A DNA stretch of 64,000 nucleotides from JANQPX01 sp039197065. Lineage in GTDB: Bacteria; Pseudomonadota; Alphaproteobacteria; Geminicoccales; Geminicoccaceae. Under the pieces are notes generated by a model. That model had not been told where the DNA came from and ran no database searches. It saw nothing but the letters and a program-made list of their open reading frames with translations. Positions 1-7,711 of the stretch are shown piece by piece; position 1 is the first letter of the stretch, and each line of letters begins with the position of its first letter. The stretch is from positions 1 through 64,000 of the forward strand of contig JBCCUL010000024.1 in the NCBI GenBank assembly GCA_039197065.1. The letters are read 5' to 3'. A program made the position numbers and the translations under genes.

Positions 1-44
1 CCGGCGCTGTTTCGCCGCCAATCATGAATTCGGAGATGCCTCGC

Positions 45-389
45 ATGCCCAGGAAGCTGATCCTTGCACCGATCCTTGGTCTCTCACTGCTCGCAGGTTG
101 CGCCAAAGCGCCTATCGATGAGTTTCGCGAGGATCTCACCCAGATGGACCAGCGAGCGCAGTTGGTGGCCGGCCTCAGTCTGTTCGAAGATGCCGAGTTG
201 GCCGAGGACGGCAGCGTCAAGGTCATGGCGACCGAGGTTTGGAACGCCATCCCCGAAGAGGGAAGGATCAGCTACGCCAATGCGCTGTTCCTCCGATGGC
301 AGGCGGCCGCCATCGGGCTCGAGCCCTTGAGCCTTCAGATCGTCGATCCTGCCGGCAACGTCGTCATGGAACGACCCGATCCGAGTTGA
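45..389 (+). CDS. Small lipoprotein, function unknown
   Basis: A protein of about 114 residues with a lipoprotein signal: basic start (MPRK), a hydrophobic stretch and a lipobox LLAG-C around residue 19, so it should be anchored in the inner or outer membrane after lipidation. The mature part is acidic and has no domain I recognise. In-frame ATGs also lie at 24 and 36. I prefer 45 because GGAG at 32-35 lies nine bases upstream of it and the signal peptide then begins normally. It ends about 90 bp before the convergent truA. No operon partner is visible, because the window begins just upstream. Confidence 0.72.
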   Translation: MPRKLILAPILGLSLLAGCAKAPIDEFREDLTQMDQRAQLVAGLSLFEDAELAEDGSVKVMATEVWNAIPEEGRISYANALFLRWQAAAIGLEPLSLQIVDPAGNVVMERPDPS

Positions 390-480
390 ATGTGCCTCCA
401 AGGCAGCGACTTCTGATCAGCGCAAGGTATGGCGAAGGCCTGTCTGGCAGGTTACCCGTCAACGCCGCCCGCGTCCGGGC

Positions 481-1218
481 CTAGTAGGTGACGGCTGTCA
501 GATAGAGGCCGGCGGCTGGGGCGGTGGGGCCGGCGGCGGCGCGGCTTTTGGCTGCCAGAATGTCTTCGATCTTGTCGACCGGCCATTTGTTGTCGCCGAT
601 CATCTTGAGGGTGCCGACGATGTTCCTGACCTGATGATGCAGGAAGGAGCGCGCGGCGACGGTGATGCGGATATCGTCGCCGGTGCGTTGTACGGTGATG
701 CGGTCCAGGGTCTTAATCGGCGACTTCGCCTGGCAGGCGGAGCTTCGAAAGCTGGTGAAGTCATGCTTGCCGATCAGGCGCTGTGCCGCTTCCTGCATCA
801 CCTCGATCTCGATCGGCGCCGGCAGATGCCAGGCGCGTCCGGCTTCCAGGATCAAAGGGGCTCGGCGATTGACGATGCGATAGACATAGCACCTGCCTTT
901 GGCCGAGAAGCGGGCATGGAAGTCATCCGCGACTTCGGTGGCGCGCAGCACCGCGACCGGGTGTGGGCGGAGGTGGTGGTTGATGGCGTTCTGCAGGCTT
1001 TCGATCGACATGACCTTGTCGAGATCGATATGGGCGACCTGGCCGTTGGCGTGGACGCCGGCATCGGTGCGGCCCGCCCCTTGCACGGTCACGGTTTCCC
1101 CGGAAAAAGCGTGGATCGCCGTCTCGAGCGCTTCTTGCACGGAAAAGCCGTTTTTCTGACGCTGCCAGCCCTGAAAGGCGCGGCCGTCATATTCGACGAT
1201 CAGCTTGAAGCGCGCCAT
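481..1218 (-). CDS. truA: tRNA pseudouridine synthase A
   Basis: TruA makes pseudouridine at positions 38-40 of the anticodon arm of many tRNAs. The signature GAGRTDAGVHA is present, with the catalytic Asp about 50 residues in, and the length (245 residues) is normal. The frame is open to a TTG at 1224 that overlaps the fmt stop. The ATG at 1218, giving MARFKLIVEYDG, is the usual family start and is preferred. It follows fmt with a 2-bp gap, so the two are almost certainly co-transcribed, as in other alphaproteobacteria (def-fmt-truA). Confidence 0.96.
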   Translation of the reverse strand: MARFKLIVEYDGRAFQGWQRQKNGFSVQEALETAIHAFSGETVTVQGAGRTDAGVHANGQVAHIDLDKVMSIESLQNAINHHLRPHPVAVLRATEVADDFHARFSAKGRCYVYRIVNRRAPLILEAGRAWHLPAPIEIEVMQEAAQRLIGKHDFTSFRSSACQAKSPIKTLDRITVQRTGDDIRITVAARSFLHHQVRNIVGTLKMIGDNKWPVDKIEDILAAKSRAAAGPTAPAAGLYLTAVTY

Positions 1219-1220
1219 CG

Positions 1221-2171
1221 TCAACCCAACCGCGTGCCGACGGGCACTGGATGGCCGCGGAGAAAGTCTTCGGCCTGCATGCGCTTGCCGCCGGCCTTCT
1301 GCAGCTCGGTGATGCGCAGCACGCCCTCACCGCAGGCGACGCGCAACTGATCGTCCAGCACGATACCCGCGGCCGAGCCGGCCGGAGCTTTGCCTGTGAC
1401 CTCGCCCTTCAACAATCTCAGCCTCTGGTCGCCAACAAGTGTGAAGCAGCCGGGCCAGGGGTTAAGCGCGCGCAGCTGGCGGTGGATGACTTTGGCTGGC
1501 TGACCCCAGTCGACCTGGCCCTCGGATTTTTCGATCTTGCGGGCATAGGTGGCGCCGGCTTCGGGCTGCGGCGTGCCGATGAGGCCGTTCTCTTCGGCGA
1601 GGCGATCGATGAGCGGGACGATCATCTCGGCGGCAAGACCGGCGAGCTGGTCATGGAGGGAGGAGGCTGTGGTCTCCTCGCCGATCGGCACCCGCTGCAT
1701 GGTGAGCATCGGTCCGGTGTCGAGGCCGGCTTCCATCTGCATGATGGTGACGCCGCTTTCCTCGTCGCCCGCGAGGATCGCCCGCTGGATCGGCGCCGCA
1801 CCCCGCCAGCGCGGCAGGCAGGAGCCGTGGAGATTGATGCAGCCAAGGCGCGGGATGTCGAGGATTGCCTGCGGCAGGAGCAGACCGTAGGCGGCGACCA
1901 CCGCGACATCGGCGGTGAGCGCGCCGAGGGATTCCTCTTCCGGGGCCTCCTTCAGGGAGACGGGCGTGCGGATCGGCAGGTCAAGCTCGGTGGCGGCGCG
2001 TGCGATCGGCGAGGGGCGGGGCTGCATGCCGCGGCCGGCGGGACGGGCCGGCTGGGTATAGACGGCGATCACCTCATGCCGGCTGTCGGCAAGTGCCTGA
2101 AGCGCCGGCACGGCGAAATCCGCCGTTCCCATATAGACGAGACGAAGGGCGGGTTTGCCCCTATCGTTCAT
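1221..2171 (-). CDS. fmt: Methionyl-tRNA formyltransferase
   Basis: Fmt formylates initiator Met-tRNA with 10-formyl-tetrahydrofolate. At 316 residues it has the N-terminal GTADFAVPAL signature and the catalytic region NLHGSCLPRWRGAAPI, with Asn113, His115 and, further on, Asp151 in GLDTGP; the C-terminal OB-like tRNA-binding domain follows. The usual HASLLP reads HGSCLP here, a mild variation next to the catalytic His. The start is ATG at 2171, with no strong Shine-Dalgarno. Deformylase (def) lies 172 bp upstream on the same strand, coupling formylation and deformylation. Confidence 0.96.
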   Translation of the reverse strand: MNDRGKPALRLVYMGTADFAVPALQALADSRHEVIAVYTQPARPAGRGMQPRPSPIARAATELDLPIRTPVSLKEAPEEESLGALTADVAVVAAYGLLLPQAILDIPRLGCINLHGSCLPRWRGAAPIQRAILAGDEESGVTIMQMEAGLDTGPMLTMQRVPIGEETTASSLHDQLAGLAAEMIVPLIDRLAEENGLIGTPQPEAGATYARKIEKSEGQVDWGQPAKVIHRQLRALNPWPGCFTLVGDQRLRLLKGEVTGKAPAGSAAGIVLDDQLRVACGEGVLRITELQKAGGKRMQAEDFLRGHPVPVGTRLG

Positions 2172-2343
2172 GCCGACAGCACCACGCGTTCAAGCTCCCT
2201 AAGCACCTAATCTTCCAAGGTGATCGGGCAATGCCGGTGTTCTGACCCCGGATTGCACCACGCTTGCCTGTGATAGGCTGCCATCGATCAAAAGCCAAGG
2301 GGACAGCGTCGTGCCGCCAATTTGGTTCTCTTGCCGGGGGCGG

Positions 2344-2850
2344 TTATCCCGTGCGTTTGACCTTAGCCATGCGGCGGAGAATCATGCGCCGTTTCAGGGC
2401 GGAGAGATGGTCGACGAACAGGATGCCATCGAGGTGATCCATCTCATGCTGGATGCAGCGGGCGAGCATGCCGTCCGCCTCCAAGCTGCGCTCCTTGCCG
2501 GTGCGATCCTGGTAGCGAAGGCCGATGGCTTCAGCGCGCTCGACATCCCCGAACTGCTTCGGAAGGCTCAAGCAGCCTTCCTCGTAGACGCTTTTGACGT
2601 CGGATCGGCTGGTGATCTCGGGGTTGATGAAGAAGCGCGGATCGCGCGCATCCTTCTCGCCGACATCGACCACGAAAAAACGTTTCAGGACGCCGACCTG
2701 CGGGGCGGCAAGCCCGATGCCGGGCGCCGCGTACATGGTGTCCAGCATGTCGTCCATGAGTTTTTTTAGCGGCCCGTCGACGCCGTCGACCGGCTCACAG
2801 GGCGTGGTCAGACGAGAATCCGGGGCGAGAATGATGTCGAGCTTGGCCAT
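2344..2850 (-). CDS. def: Peptide deformylase (copy 1)
   Basis: This enzyme removes the N-formyl group from nascent proteins. All three deformylase motifs are intact: GIGLAAPQV near residue 44, EGCLS with metal ligand Cys93, and QHEMDH with His135, Glu136 and His139. The frame runs back to a TTG at 2865 overlapping the recR stop, but the ATG at 2850 (MAKLDIILAP) matches family starts and gives 168 residues. It follows recR by 11 bp. A second, diverged deformylase lies at 14908-15531, so the organism has at least two. Confidence 0.96.
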   Translation of the reverse strand: MAKLDIILAPDSRLTTPCEPVDGVDGPLKKLMDDMLDTMYAAPGIGLAAPQVGVLKRFFVVDVGEKDARDPRFFINPEITSRSDVKSVYEEGCLSLPKQFGDVERAEAIGLRYQDRTGKERSLEADGMLARCIQHEMDHLDGILFVDHLSALKRRMILRRMAKVKRTG

Positions 2851-2861
2851 GGTCGATGCGC

Positions 2862-3473
2862 TCAAAGATCGTCGCTTTGACGCTCGACGGGGCGCCGCGC
2901 TTTCCGCGCGGCGCCGAGCGTGCCGTCGTCGAGATAATTGAGCTCGCCGCCGACCGGCACGCCGTGGGCAAGACGCGTGACCGCTGCGCGCGTCACACCT
3001 AGCCTGTCCGCGAGATAGTGGCCCGTGGTTTGGCCATCGACGGTCGCTGACGTTGCAAGAATGACTTCGTCGATGCCGGCTTCGACCCGGGCGAGCAGGC
3101 GGTCGACGCCGAGATCCTCAGGCCCGATGCCATCGATCGCCGACAGTGTGCCGCCGAGCACGTGGTAGCGGCCCTTGAAGAGGCCGGCGCGCTCAACCGC
3201 CCAGAGATCGTCCACCGCCTCCACCACGCAGATCTGGCTGTCGTTGCGTTTCGGATCGGTGCAGATGTCGCAGGGGTCGGCGTCGTCGAGATTGCCGCAG
3301 ATCCTGCAATGGCGCACGTCCGTCGCCGCCTTGGCGAGGATGGCTGCCAGGCGGCGCATGGTCGTATCCCGGTTTTTCAGAAGGTGCAGCGCCGTTCGCT
3401 TGGCCGAGCGCGGGCCAAGGCCCGGCAGGCGCGCCAGCATGTCGACCAGCTCATCAAGTGTTCGGCTCGCCAA
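2862..3473 (-). CDS. recR: Recombination mediator protein RecR
   Basis: RecR acts with RecF/RecO to load RecA at single-stranded gaps. The 203 residues show the N-terminal helix-hairpin-helix (LPGLGPRSAKR), a four-cysteine zinc finger (C-R-I-C then C-D-I-C) and a Toprim domain beginning ICVVEAVDDL. The only plausible start is TTG at 3473, preceded by GAGGAG about ten bases away, and it gives the normal family length. It sits 13 bp after ybaB in the dnaX-ybaB-recR order conserved across proteobacteria. Confidence 0.95.
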   Translation of the reverse strand: MASRTLDELVDMLARLPGLGPRSAKRTALHLLKNRDTTMRRLAAILAKAATDVRHCRICGNLDDADPCDICTDPKRNDSQICVVEAVDDLWAVERAGLFKGRYHVLGGTLSAIDGIGPEDLGVDRLLARVEAGIDEVILATSATVDGQTTGHYLADRLGVTRAAVTRLAHGVPVGGELNYLDDGTLGAARKARRPVERQSDDL

Positions 3474-3486
3474 GGAGCGGTGCTCC

Positions 3487-3810
3487 TCAGAACGGCAGCT
3501 TGAGGCCGGCGGGCAGGTTCAGCCCTCCGGTGAGCTTGCCCATCTCCGCCTGGGTCTCCGTCTCGACCTTGACCTTGGCGTCGTTGTAGGCGGCGACGAT
3601 CAGGTCCTCGAGGATTTCGATCTCGTTGGGATCGGCGAGCGAGGGATCGATCTTCGCCTTCCTCATTTCGCCCTTGCCGTTGACCGTGATCTTGACCATG
3701 CCGCCGCCGGCAGCACCCTCGAGTTCCATCTCGGCGAGCTTTTCCTGCATCTCGGCCATCTTGGTCTGCATTTCCTGGGCCTGCTTCAGCATGTTGCCGA
3801 GGTTCTTCAT
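3487..3810 (-). CDS. ybaB: YbaB/EbfC nucleoid-associated protein
   Basis: A 107-residue DNA-binding protein of the YbaB/EbfC family, a dimeric nucleoid-associated protein often linked to recombination repair. The Met- and Gln-rich N-terminal helix (MKNLGNMLKQAQEMQTKM) and the central G-x-V-K-I-T-V-N-G-K-G segment are typical. The ATG overlaps the dnaX stop by four bases (ATGA), implying translational coupling. It lies between dnaX and recR as in most proteobacteria. Confidence 0.95.
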   Translation of the reverse strand: MKNLGNMLKQAQEMQTKMAEMQEKLAEMELEGAAGGGMVKITVNGKGEMRKAKIDPSLADPNEIEILEDLIVAAYNDAKVKVETETQAEMGKLTGGLNLPAGLKLPF

Positions 3811-5672
3811 CTCTGCTCCATCGTCTGTTCGGTGTTGTCGCCCATATGGGGATTGGCGGGCTTCACGTCGATGATCTGCGCACCCGGAAAGGTGTCGAGG
3901 ACGGGCTTCAGGCGCGGATCGTCGGAAAGCTCGGCGAGGCGTCGCTCCTTGGCAAGCGCTTCCTGCTCAGTGAGACAGGGCTCGCCCTGCTCGTCCGATT
4001 CCACGATCTGCCAGGGCTTGCCGGTCCATTCCTTCAAGAGAGCAGCGATCTCCTGACGCCGCTCGCTCAGCATCAGATCGCCCTTTTCCAGCTCGATCAG
4101 CCCCTCGGCAAAACGCACGAGACGAGCACGGCCATGCAGCCAGCCGTAAAGCAACGGCTTCTTGCGCTGCTTGAAAAGCTTAACCACCTCCTCAAAACTC
4201 CCCGCCGCCGGCGGACGGTCGACTTTTGGAGCGTGGCCGTTGATTTGCGGCGGCGGTGTTGCCTCGATGGGAGGTTCGGGTTCGGCAGGAGGTGTGACCT
4301 CAGCGGGAGGCGCGGCCTCAGCGGGCGGTGCTATTTCAGCCGGAGAGGCGACCTCCGCGGGAGGTTCGGCCTTCGCGTGAGGTGCGCCCTCCGTGGGAGG
4401 TTCGGCCTTCGCAGGCGGTTCGTGCACCAGGCGAGGTCCAGGCCCAGCCTGGGGCGGCACGCCCCCGGTCCCGCCCCTGAGGAGTTGTTCCGGGGTGGGG
4501 AGGTCTGCTGCGTGGGCGAGGCGGATGATGAGCATCTCGGCGGCGAGCAGGGGGCTGGGCGCGATGCGGAGATCGTCCAGACCCTTCAGGAGCATCTGCC
4601 AGGCGCGGGAGAGTGCGCCCAGGGAAAGGCCCGAGGCCATCGCCCTGCCGCGGTCGGCATCCCAGGCTGACGCGCCGACGTCATCCTGATCGCCTGCGAC
4701 CTTGAGGCGGGTAAGCCAGTGGCTGATCTCCAGGAGATCCTGGACCACGGCCTCCGGCTCGGAGCCGCGATCGTAGAGATCGCTGAGGCTGCCCAGGGCT
4801 TCCTTGATCTGGCCGCGCATGATCTGCTCATAGAGATCGAGCACGCGCATGCGATCAGCGAGACCGAGCATGTCCTGGACCTGCTCGATCGTTATTGCGG
4901 AATCGCCGCCGCCGAGGGCGATGGCCTGGTCGAGCAGGGAGAGGCCGTCGCGTGCGGAACCTTCGGCGGCGCGGCAGATCAGAGCGAGCGCCGGGTCGTC
5001 GATCTCGATCTTCTCGCGTTCCGCGATCGTCTTGAAATAGCGGGCGAGGACATCGGCCTCGATGCGCCTGAGATCGAACCGCTGGCAGCGCGAGAGGACC
5101 GTGATCGGCACCTTTCGGACTTCTGTCGTCGCGAAGATGAAGAGGGTCTGCGGCGGCGGTTCTTCCAGGGTCTTCAAGAGGCCGTTGAACGCCTTTTCCG
5201 AGAGCATGTGCACTTCGTCGATGATGTACACTTTGTAACGGGCGGATGTTGGCGCGTAGCGGACGCTGTCGACGATCTCGCGGATGTCGTCGATGCCGGT
5301 ATGGGTGGCGGCGTCCATCTCGATGATGTCGATATGGCGGCCTTCCGCAATGGCCCTGCAATTCTCGCATACGCCGCAGGGCTCCGGCGTCGGCCCACCC
5401 TTACCGTCGGGACCGATGCAATTGAGGGCGCGCGCGATAATGCGGGCGGTGGTCGTCTTGCCGACACCGCGAATGCCGGTGAGCAGAAAGGCGTGCGCGA
5501 TGCGCCCGGTGCGCATGGCATTGGAAAGCGTTCGGACCAGCGCTTCCTGACCGATCAATTCCGAGAAACGTTGCGGCCGATAAGTCCTGGCCAACACCCG
5601 GTAACCACCGGGAGGGTTCACTTTCGGTTCCGGCTCGATGTCGGCGATGAGGCTTGGCTGCGGATCAGACAA
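3807..5672 (-). CDS. dnaX: DNA polymerase III subunit gamma/tau
   Basis: This is the clamp-loader ATPase subunit. In order: Walker A (GIRGVGKT, residues 66-73), a zinc module (Cys85, Cys99, Cys102, Cys105), Walker B (IIDE, 150-153) and the SRC arginine-finger motif (194-196). The AAA+ core ends near 390. Residues about 418-475 are an unusual Pro/Ala/Glu-rich linker of imperfect PPAE-type repeats, followed by the conserved C-terminal tau domain (from about 485) that should contact the polymerase. The start is TTG at 5672; no in-frame ATG would give a complete N-terminus. It heads the run dnaX-ybaB-recR and lies just downstream of the SRP RNA. Confidence 0.95.
   Translation of the reverse strand: MSDPQPSLIADIEPEPKVNPPGGYRVLARTYRPQRFSELIGQEALVRTLSNAMRTGRIAHAFLLTGIRGVGKTTTARIIARALNCIGPDGKGGPTPEPCGVCENCRAIAEGRHIDIIEMDAATHTGIDDIREIVDSVRYAPTSARYKVYIIDEVHMLSEKAFNGLLKTLEEPPPQTLFIFATTEVRKVPITVLSRCQRFDLRRIEADVLARYFKTIAEREKIEIDDPALALICRAAEGSARDGLSLLDQAIALGGGDSAITIEQVQDMLGLADRMRVLDLYEQIMRGQIKEALGSLSDLYDRGSEPEAVVQDLLEISHWLTRLKVAGDQDDVGASAWDADRGRAMASGLSLGALSRAWQMLLKGLDDLRIAPSPLLAAEMLIIRLAHAADLPTPEQLLRGGTGGVPPQAGPGPRLVHEPPAKAEPPTEGAPHAKAEPPAEVASPAEIAPPAEAAPPAEVTPPAEPEPPIEATPPPQINGHAPKVDRPPAAGSFEEVVKLFKQRKKPLLYGWLHGRARLVRFAEGLIELEKGDLMLSERRQEIAALLKEWTGKPWQIVESDEQGEPCLTEQEALAKERRLAELSDDPRLKPVLDTFPGAQIIDVKPANPHMGDNTEQTMEQR
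4250..4430 (-). repeat. Degenerate tandem repeat inside dnaX (linker)
   Basis: On the plus strand this stretch is a run of imperfect units of about 24 bases built on GCGGGAGGTNCGGCCTC. On the coding strand they give repeated Pro-Pro-Ala-Glu-type blocks in the DnaX linker. The units vary by whole codons, so length could change between strains without breaking the frame. Confidence 0.7.
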
Positions 5673-5754
5673 TGACGGTGGCCTAATGTTGGCTGGCCTT
5701 CAGGACACGCACCAGCGCAAAGTAAACGCCGTCGGGCGTCCCGACACGCTCTCG

Positions 5755-5850
5755 GGCGTCCCCGAGGGAGGGAGCTGAACCAACGACCCGATCCGAAACT
5801 CGTTACGGCTGCTTCCTTCCGGACCTGACCGGGTTAGCGAGGGGACCGTC
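5755..5850 (-). ncRNA. ffs: Signal recognition particle RNA (4.5S)
   Basis: On the minus strand the universally conserved SRP core GGTCAGGTCCGGAAGGAAGC is followed at once by AGCC and GTAACGA, at plus positions about 5801-5830. This is the apical loop and symmetric internal loop bound by the Ffh M domain. The flanks pair to close a long hairpin: GTCCCC on the 5' side (5841-5846) pairs with GGGGAC on the 3' side (5758-5763), giving a molecule of roughly 90-96 nt, typical of short bacterial 4.5S RNA. Ends are approximate. It lies upstream of dnaX, a common alphaproteobacterial arrangement. Confidence 0.95.
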
Positions 5851-6002
5851 CGTGGCCAACTCCCCAGGCGCAATATCGGTGTTTTGTCCCAGAAGTGCAA
5901 GGCCGGCGAGGGCGCCGCCCTTGGGGGGTGATTTCGATGGGACTGGTGCGGGTGGGGCGGAGTGGGGTAGAAAGTCGGGTAGCGCCACAAGAAGAGCAAA
6001 AC

Positions 6003-6917
6003 ATGCGCCGTCTCTCCAATCCACCGCCTCATATCTATGCCGGACGCGCTTTCGATCGTGCCGCCAAAGCGCGCGAGGATGCGGCCTGGCTCGAACAGGA
6101 GCGGCGGCGCCCGGCGACACGCGTGCTGTTGATGTCCGGTCTCAAGGTCATGGTGCTGGACGAGGCAGACCCGCCCTGCGCGCTCTGGCTTACGGTGGGC
6201 GATCTTGGCCAGGCCGTGCCGGAGGAGGCGCTGTTCCTGGGGCGAGAACGGGGGGTGAGCGCGTTCGCCGTCGACTTCGGCGACCAGGTACGGCCTGGGG
6301 CGCGATTTGTTGAGTTGCGCTCGGTGGGAGCGTTGATGCCGGCGGCGGAAGCGGGATTGCTCGCCTATAGCCGGGGCCTGATCTTCTGGCATCAGCGCCA
6401 TCGCTTTTGCGGGGCCTGCGGCGCCGAGACAAGATCGGAGCATGGCGGTCACGTCCGAAAGTGCGGCCGGTGCGGCACGCACCATTTTCCAAGGAGCGAT
6501 CCGGCGGTGATCGTGCTGGTGACCCATGGCGAAGGGCAGGATGAACGTTGTCTGCTCGGCCGTTCGCCGCGCTTCATTCCGGGCATGTATTCGACGCTTG
6601 CCGGTTTCGTCGAGCCCGGCGAAAGCCTGGAGGAGACGGTGGCGCGCGAGCTCTACGAGGAAGCCGGCATCGAGGTCACGGACATCGCCTACCGTTCCTC
6701 CCAGCCCTGGCCCTTCCCGTCATCCTTGATGCTGGGTTTCCATGCCCGCGCGAAAAATGACCTGCTGGTGATTGATCGCGAAGAACTGGAGGATGCCCGC
6801 TGGTTCACCCGTGACGAGCTGCTCGACCCGGCAAGACGCCCGGTGAAGCTGCCGAGCGGCGACAGCATCGCACGCCATCTGATCGAAGAATGGTTGGTCG
6901 GCGGGTCGGCAGGCTGA
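6003..6917 (+). CDS. nudC: NADH pyrophosphatase / NAD-cap hydrolase
   Basis: NudC hydrolyses NADH to NMNH and AMP and removes NAD caps from RNA. From the chosen start the 304 residues show a four-cysteine zinc ribbon (Cys136, 139, 154, 157), a complete Nudix box (residues 201-223, pattern G-x5-E-x7-RE-x2-EE-x-G) and the NADH-specific SQPWPFPSS motif at 233-241. The frame is open from 5895, but that stretch overlaps the ffs promoter region and is not family-like; ATG 6003 (MRRLSNPPPH) is better. It is divergent from ffs-dnaX. Confidence 0.95.
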   Translation: MRRLSNPPPHIYAGRAFDRAAKAREDAAWLEQERRRPATRVLLMSGLKVMVLDEADPPCALWLTVGDLGQAVPEEALFLGRERGVSAFAVDFGDQVRPGARFVELRSVGALMPAAEAGLLAYSRGLIFWHQRHRFCGACGAETRSEHGGHVRKCGRCGTHHFPRSDPAVIVLVTHGEGQDERCLLGRSPRFIPGMYSTLAGFVEPGESLEETVARELYEEAGIEVTDIAYRSSQPWPFPSSLMLGFHARAKNDLLVIDREELEDARWFTRDELLDPARRPVKLPSGDSIARHLIEEWLVGGSAG

Positions 6918-7031
6918 CGGCCTTGACTGATACCGGCCCGCCTGGGCATCAACCATTTCGTCACGTTGTCGAGGAGCGGAGGGAGTCTGCCTTGCTAACT
7001 CTTCGTTAACGCCGTTCTGCTATGCCTTTTC

Positions 7032-7113
7032 CTGGTCCATGCGATCCTGGGAGTCCGCCCGCCCGCCGGAGAAGGTGGGGCGAGGCTCGGATTCCCACGA
7101 TCGCATGGACCAG
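7032..7113. repeat. Palindromic repeat, family 1, copy 1
   Basis: An 82-nt near-palindrome bounded by perfect 13-nt arms, CTGGTCCATGCGA and TCGCATGGACCAG. Inside, TGGGAGTCCG faces CGGATTCCCA, extending the stem. A second copy lies at 37673-37752. Both are preceded by TTAAC within 25-40 bp and both lie between genes. The bases differ in the inner stem but pairing is kept (see findings). Confidence 0.85.
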
Positions 7114-7213
7114 GATGCCAGGGTGACAGACGGGGGTTAAGAAAACCTCAACATCGAAAATCAAACACTGATGAGAAGACAGCGAAAACGGTCAAGCTCA
7201 CGGCGGGGTGGTA

Positions 7214-7531
7214 TTACTGAAGATTAGAGCATTTCCGGGGCAAGTCGATCCAGCCCGCACCCCCTCCCGACCACCCAATGCAAGGGTACCCTATGGGTGG
7301 TCGGGAGGGGGTGCGGGCCGGTGCCGCGTAAACCTGACGAGAAAAGGCTCTAGGAGAGGTCACGTCTTTGGCTGACGCCTGGGAGGGCCGCAAGTCCTGG
7401 GCATGGATTTCGGCGCGCCGCTCCAACTGTTCTTTGTCCTCCTGGTCCTCCTCATGATCGCCGCAGCGCACGACGACGCTAAGCGCCATCAGGCCAAGAA
7501 GTGCGGATATGACTTTCTTTTTTCGGGCCAT
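7214..7531 (-). CDS. Small putative exported protein with repeat-derived C-terminus
   Basis: A predicted 105-residue protein. It begins MARKKK followed by a hydrophobic stretch (about residues 7-22), which looks like a signal peptide or membrane anchor, then a highly charged segment rich in Asp, Glu and Gln. GAGG lies seven bases before the ATG, a good ribosome site. About the last 45 residues are read from a dispersed palindromic repeat (7225-7353), so the element may have inserted into or extended the gene. Coding status is uncertain; no family recognised. Confidence 0.4.
   Translation of the reverse strand: MARKKKVISALLGLMALSVVVRCGDHEEDQEDKEQLERRAEIHAQDLRPSQASAKDVTSPRAFSRQVYAAPARTPSRPPIGYPCIGWSGGGAGWIDLPRKCSNLQ
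7225..7353. repeat. CTAG-bounded palindromic repeat, family 2, copy 1
   Basis: A repeat of about 129 nt beginning TAGAGCATTT and ending GGCTCTAG. Its core is a perfect inverted repeat with 25-nt arms (7253-7277 and 7294-7318) around a 16-nt loop. A copy close to identical over its whole length lies at 30990-31117. The ends (TAGAGC / GCTCTA) are shared with family 3 at 30888 and 42174, as in short non-autonomous palindromic elements of Hyphomicrobiales. Confidence 0.88.
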
Positions 7532-7633
7532 GGCCTGACCTCGGACGCGACGCTGGTTGAAGGCTGCATGATCCTGCTTAGCTCCGATGGATTAAGCAAG
7601 ACGGCCTAGACAGGCTGAAACGCTTCAAAGACA

Positions 7634-7704
7634 GCCGGCATACCATCGTCATCCCCGGCGCGTTCGGCGGGAGCGGCAGAAACCCAATGAGGTGGCCACG
7701 CCAC
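7634..7704 (-). repeat. Two-box 3'-end element, copy D (diverged)
   Basis: Read on the minus strand, the hairpin box GTGGCGTGGCCAC (7692-7704) starts seven bases after the stop codon of the cyclase gene. After 41 nt comes GACGATGGTATGCCGGC (7634-7650), a diverged form of the GACGGTATGCCGCC box. Same order and orientation as the copies at 10142, 35002 and 59125. Confidence 0.7.
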
Positions 7705-7711
7705 CACGCCG

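Noticed and set aside
1251..2210. Plus-strand frame opposite fmt
   Set aside because: Antisense of a conserved enzyme with intact motifs.
5700..6527. Minus-strand open frame through the SRP RNA and nudC start
   Set aside because: It covers a structural RNA and a conserved enzyme; no domains.
6990..7010. CTAA-N7-TTAAC resembling a CtrA site
   Set aside because: Half-site is degenerate and there is no convincing target gene in the right direction.
7403..7609. 68-residue plus-strand ORF with a hydrophobic start
   Set aside because: It overlaps the better-supported minus-strand small gene (ribosome site and signal-like N-terminus); no family.
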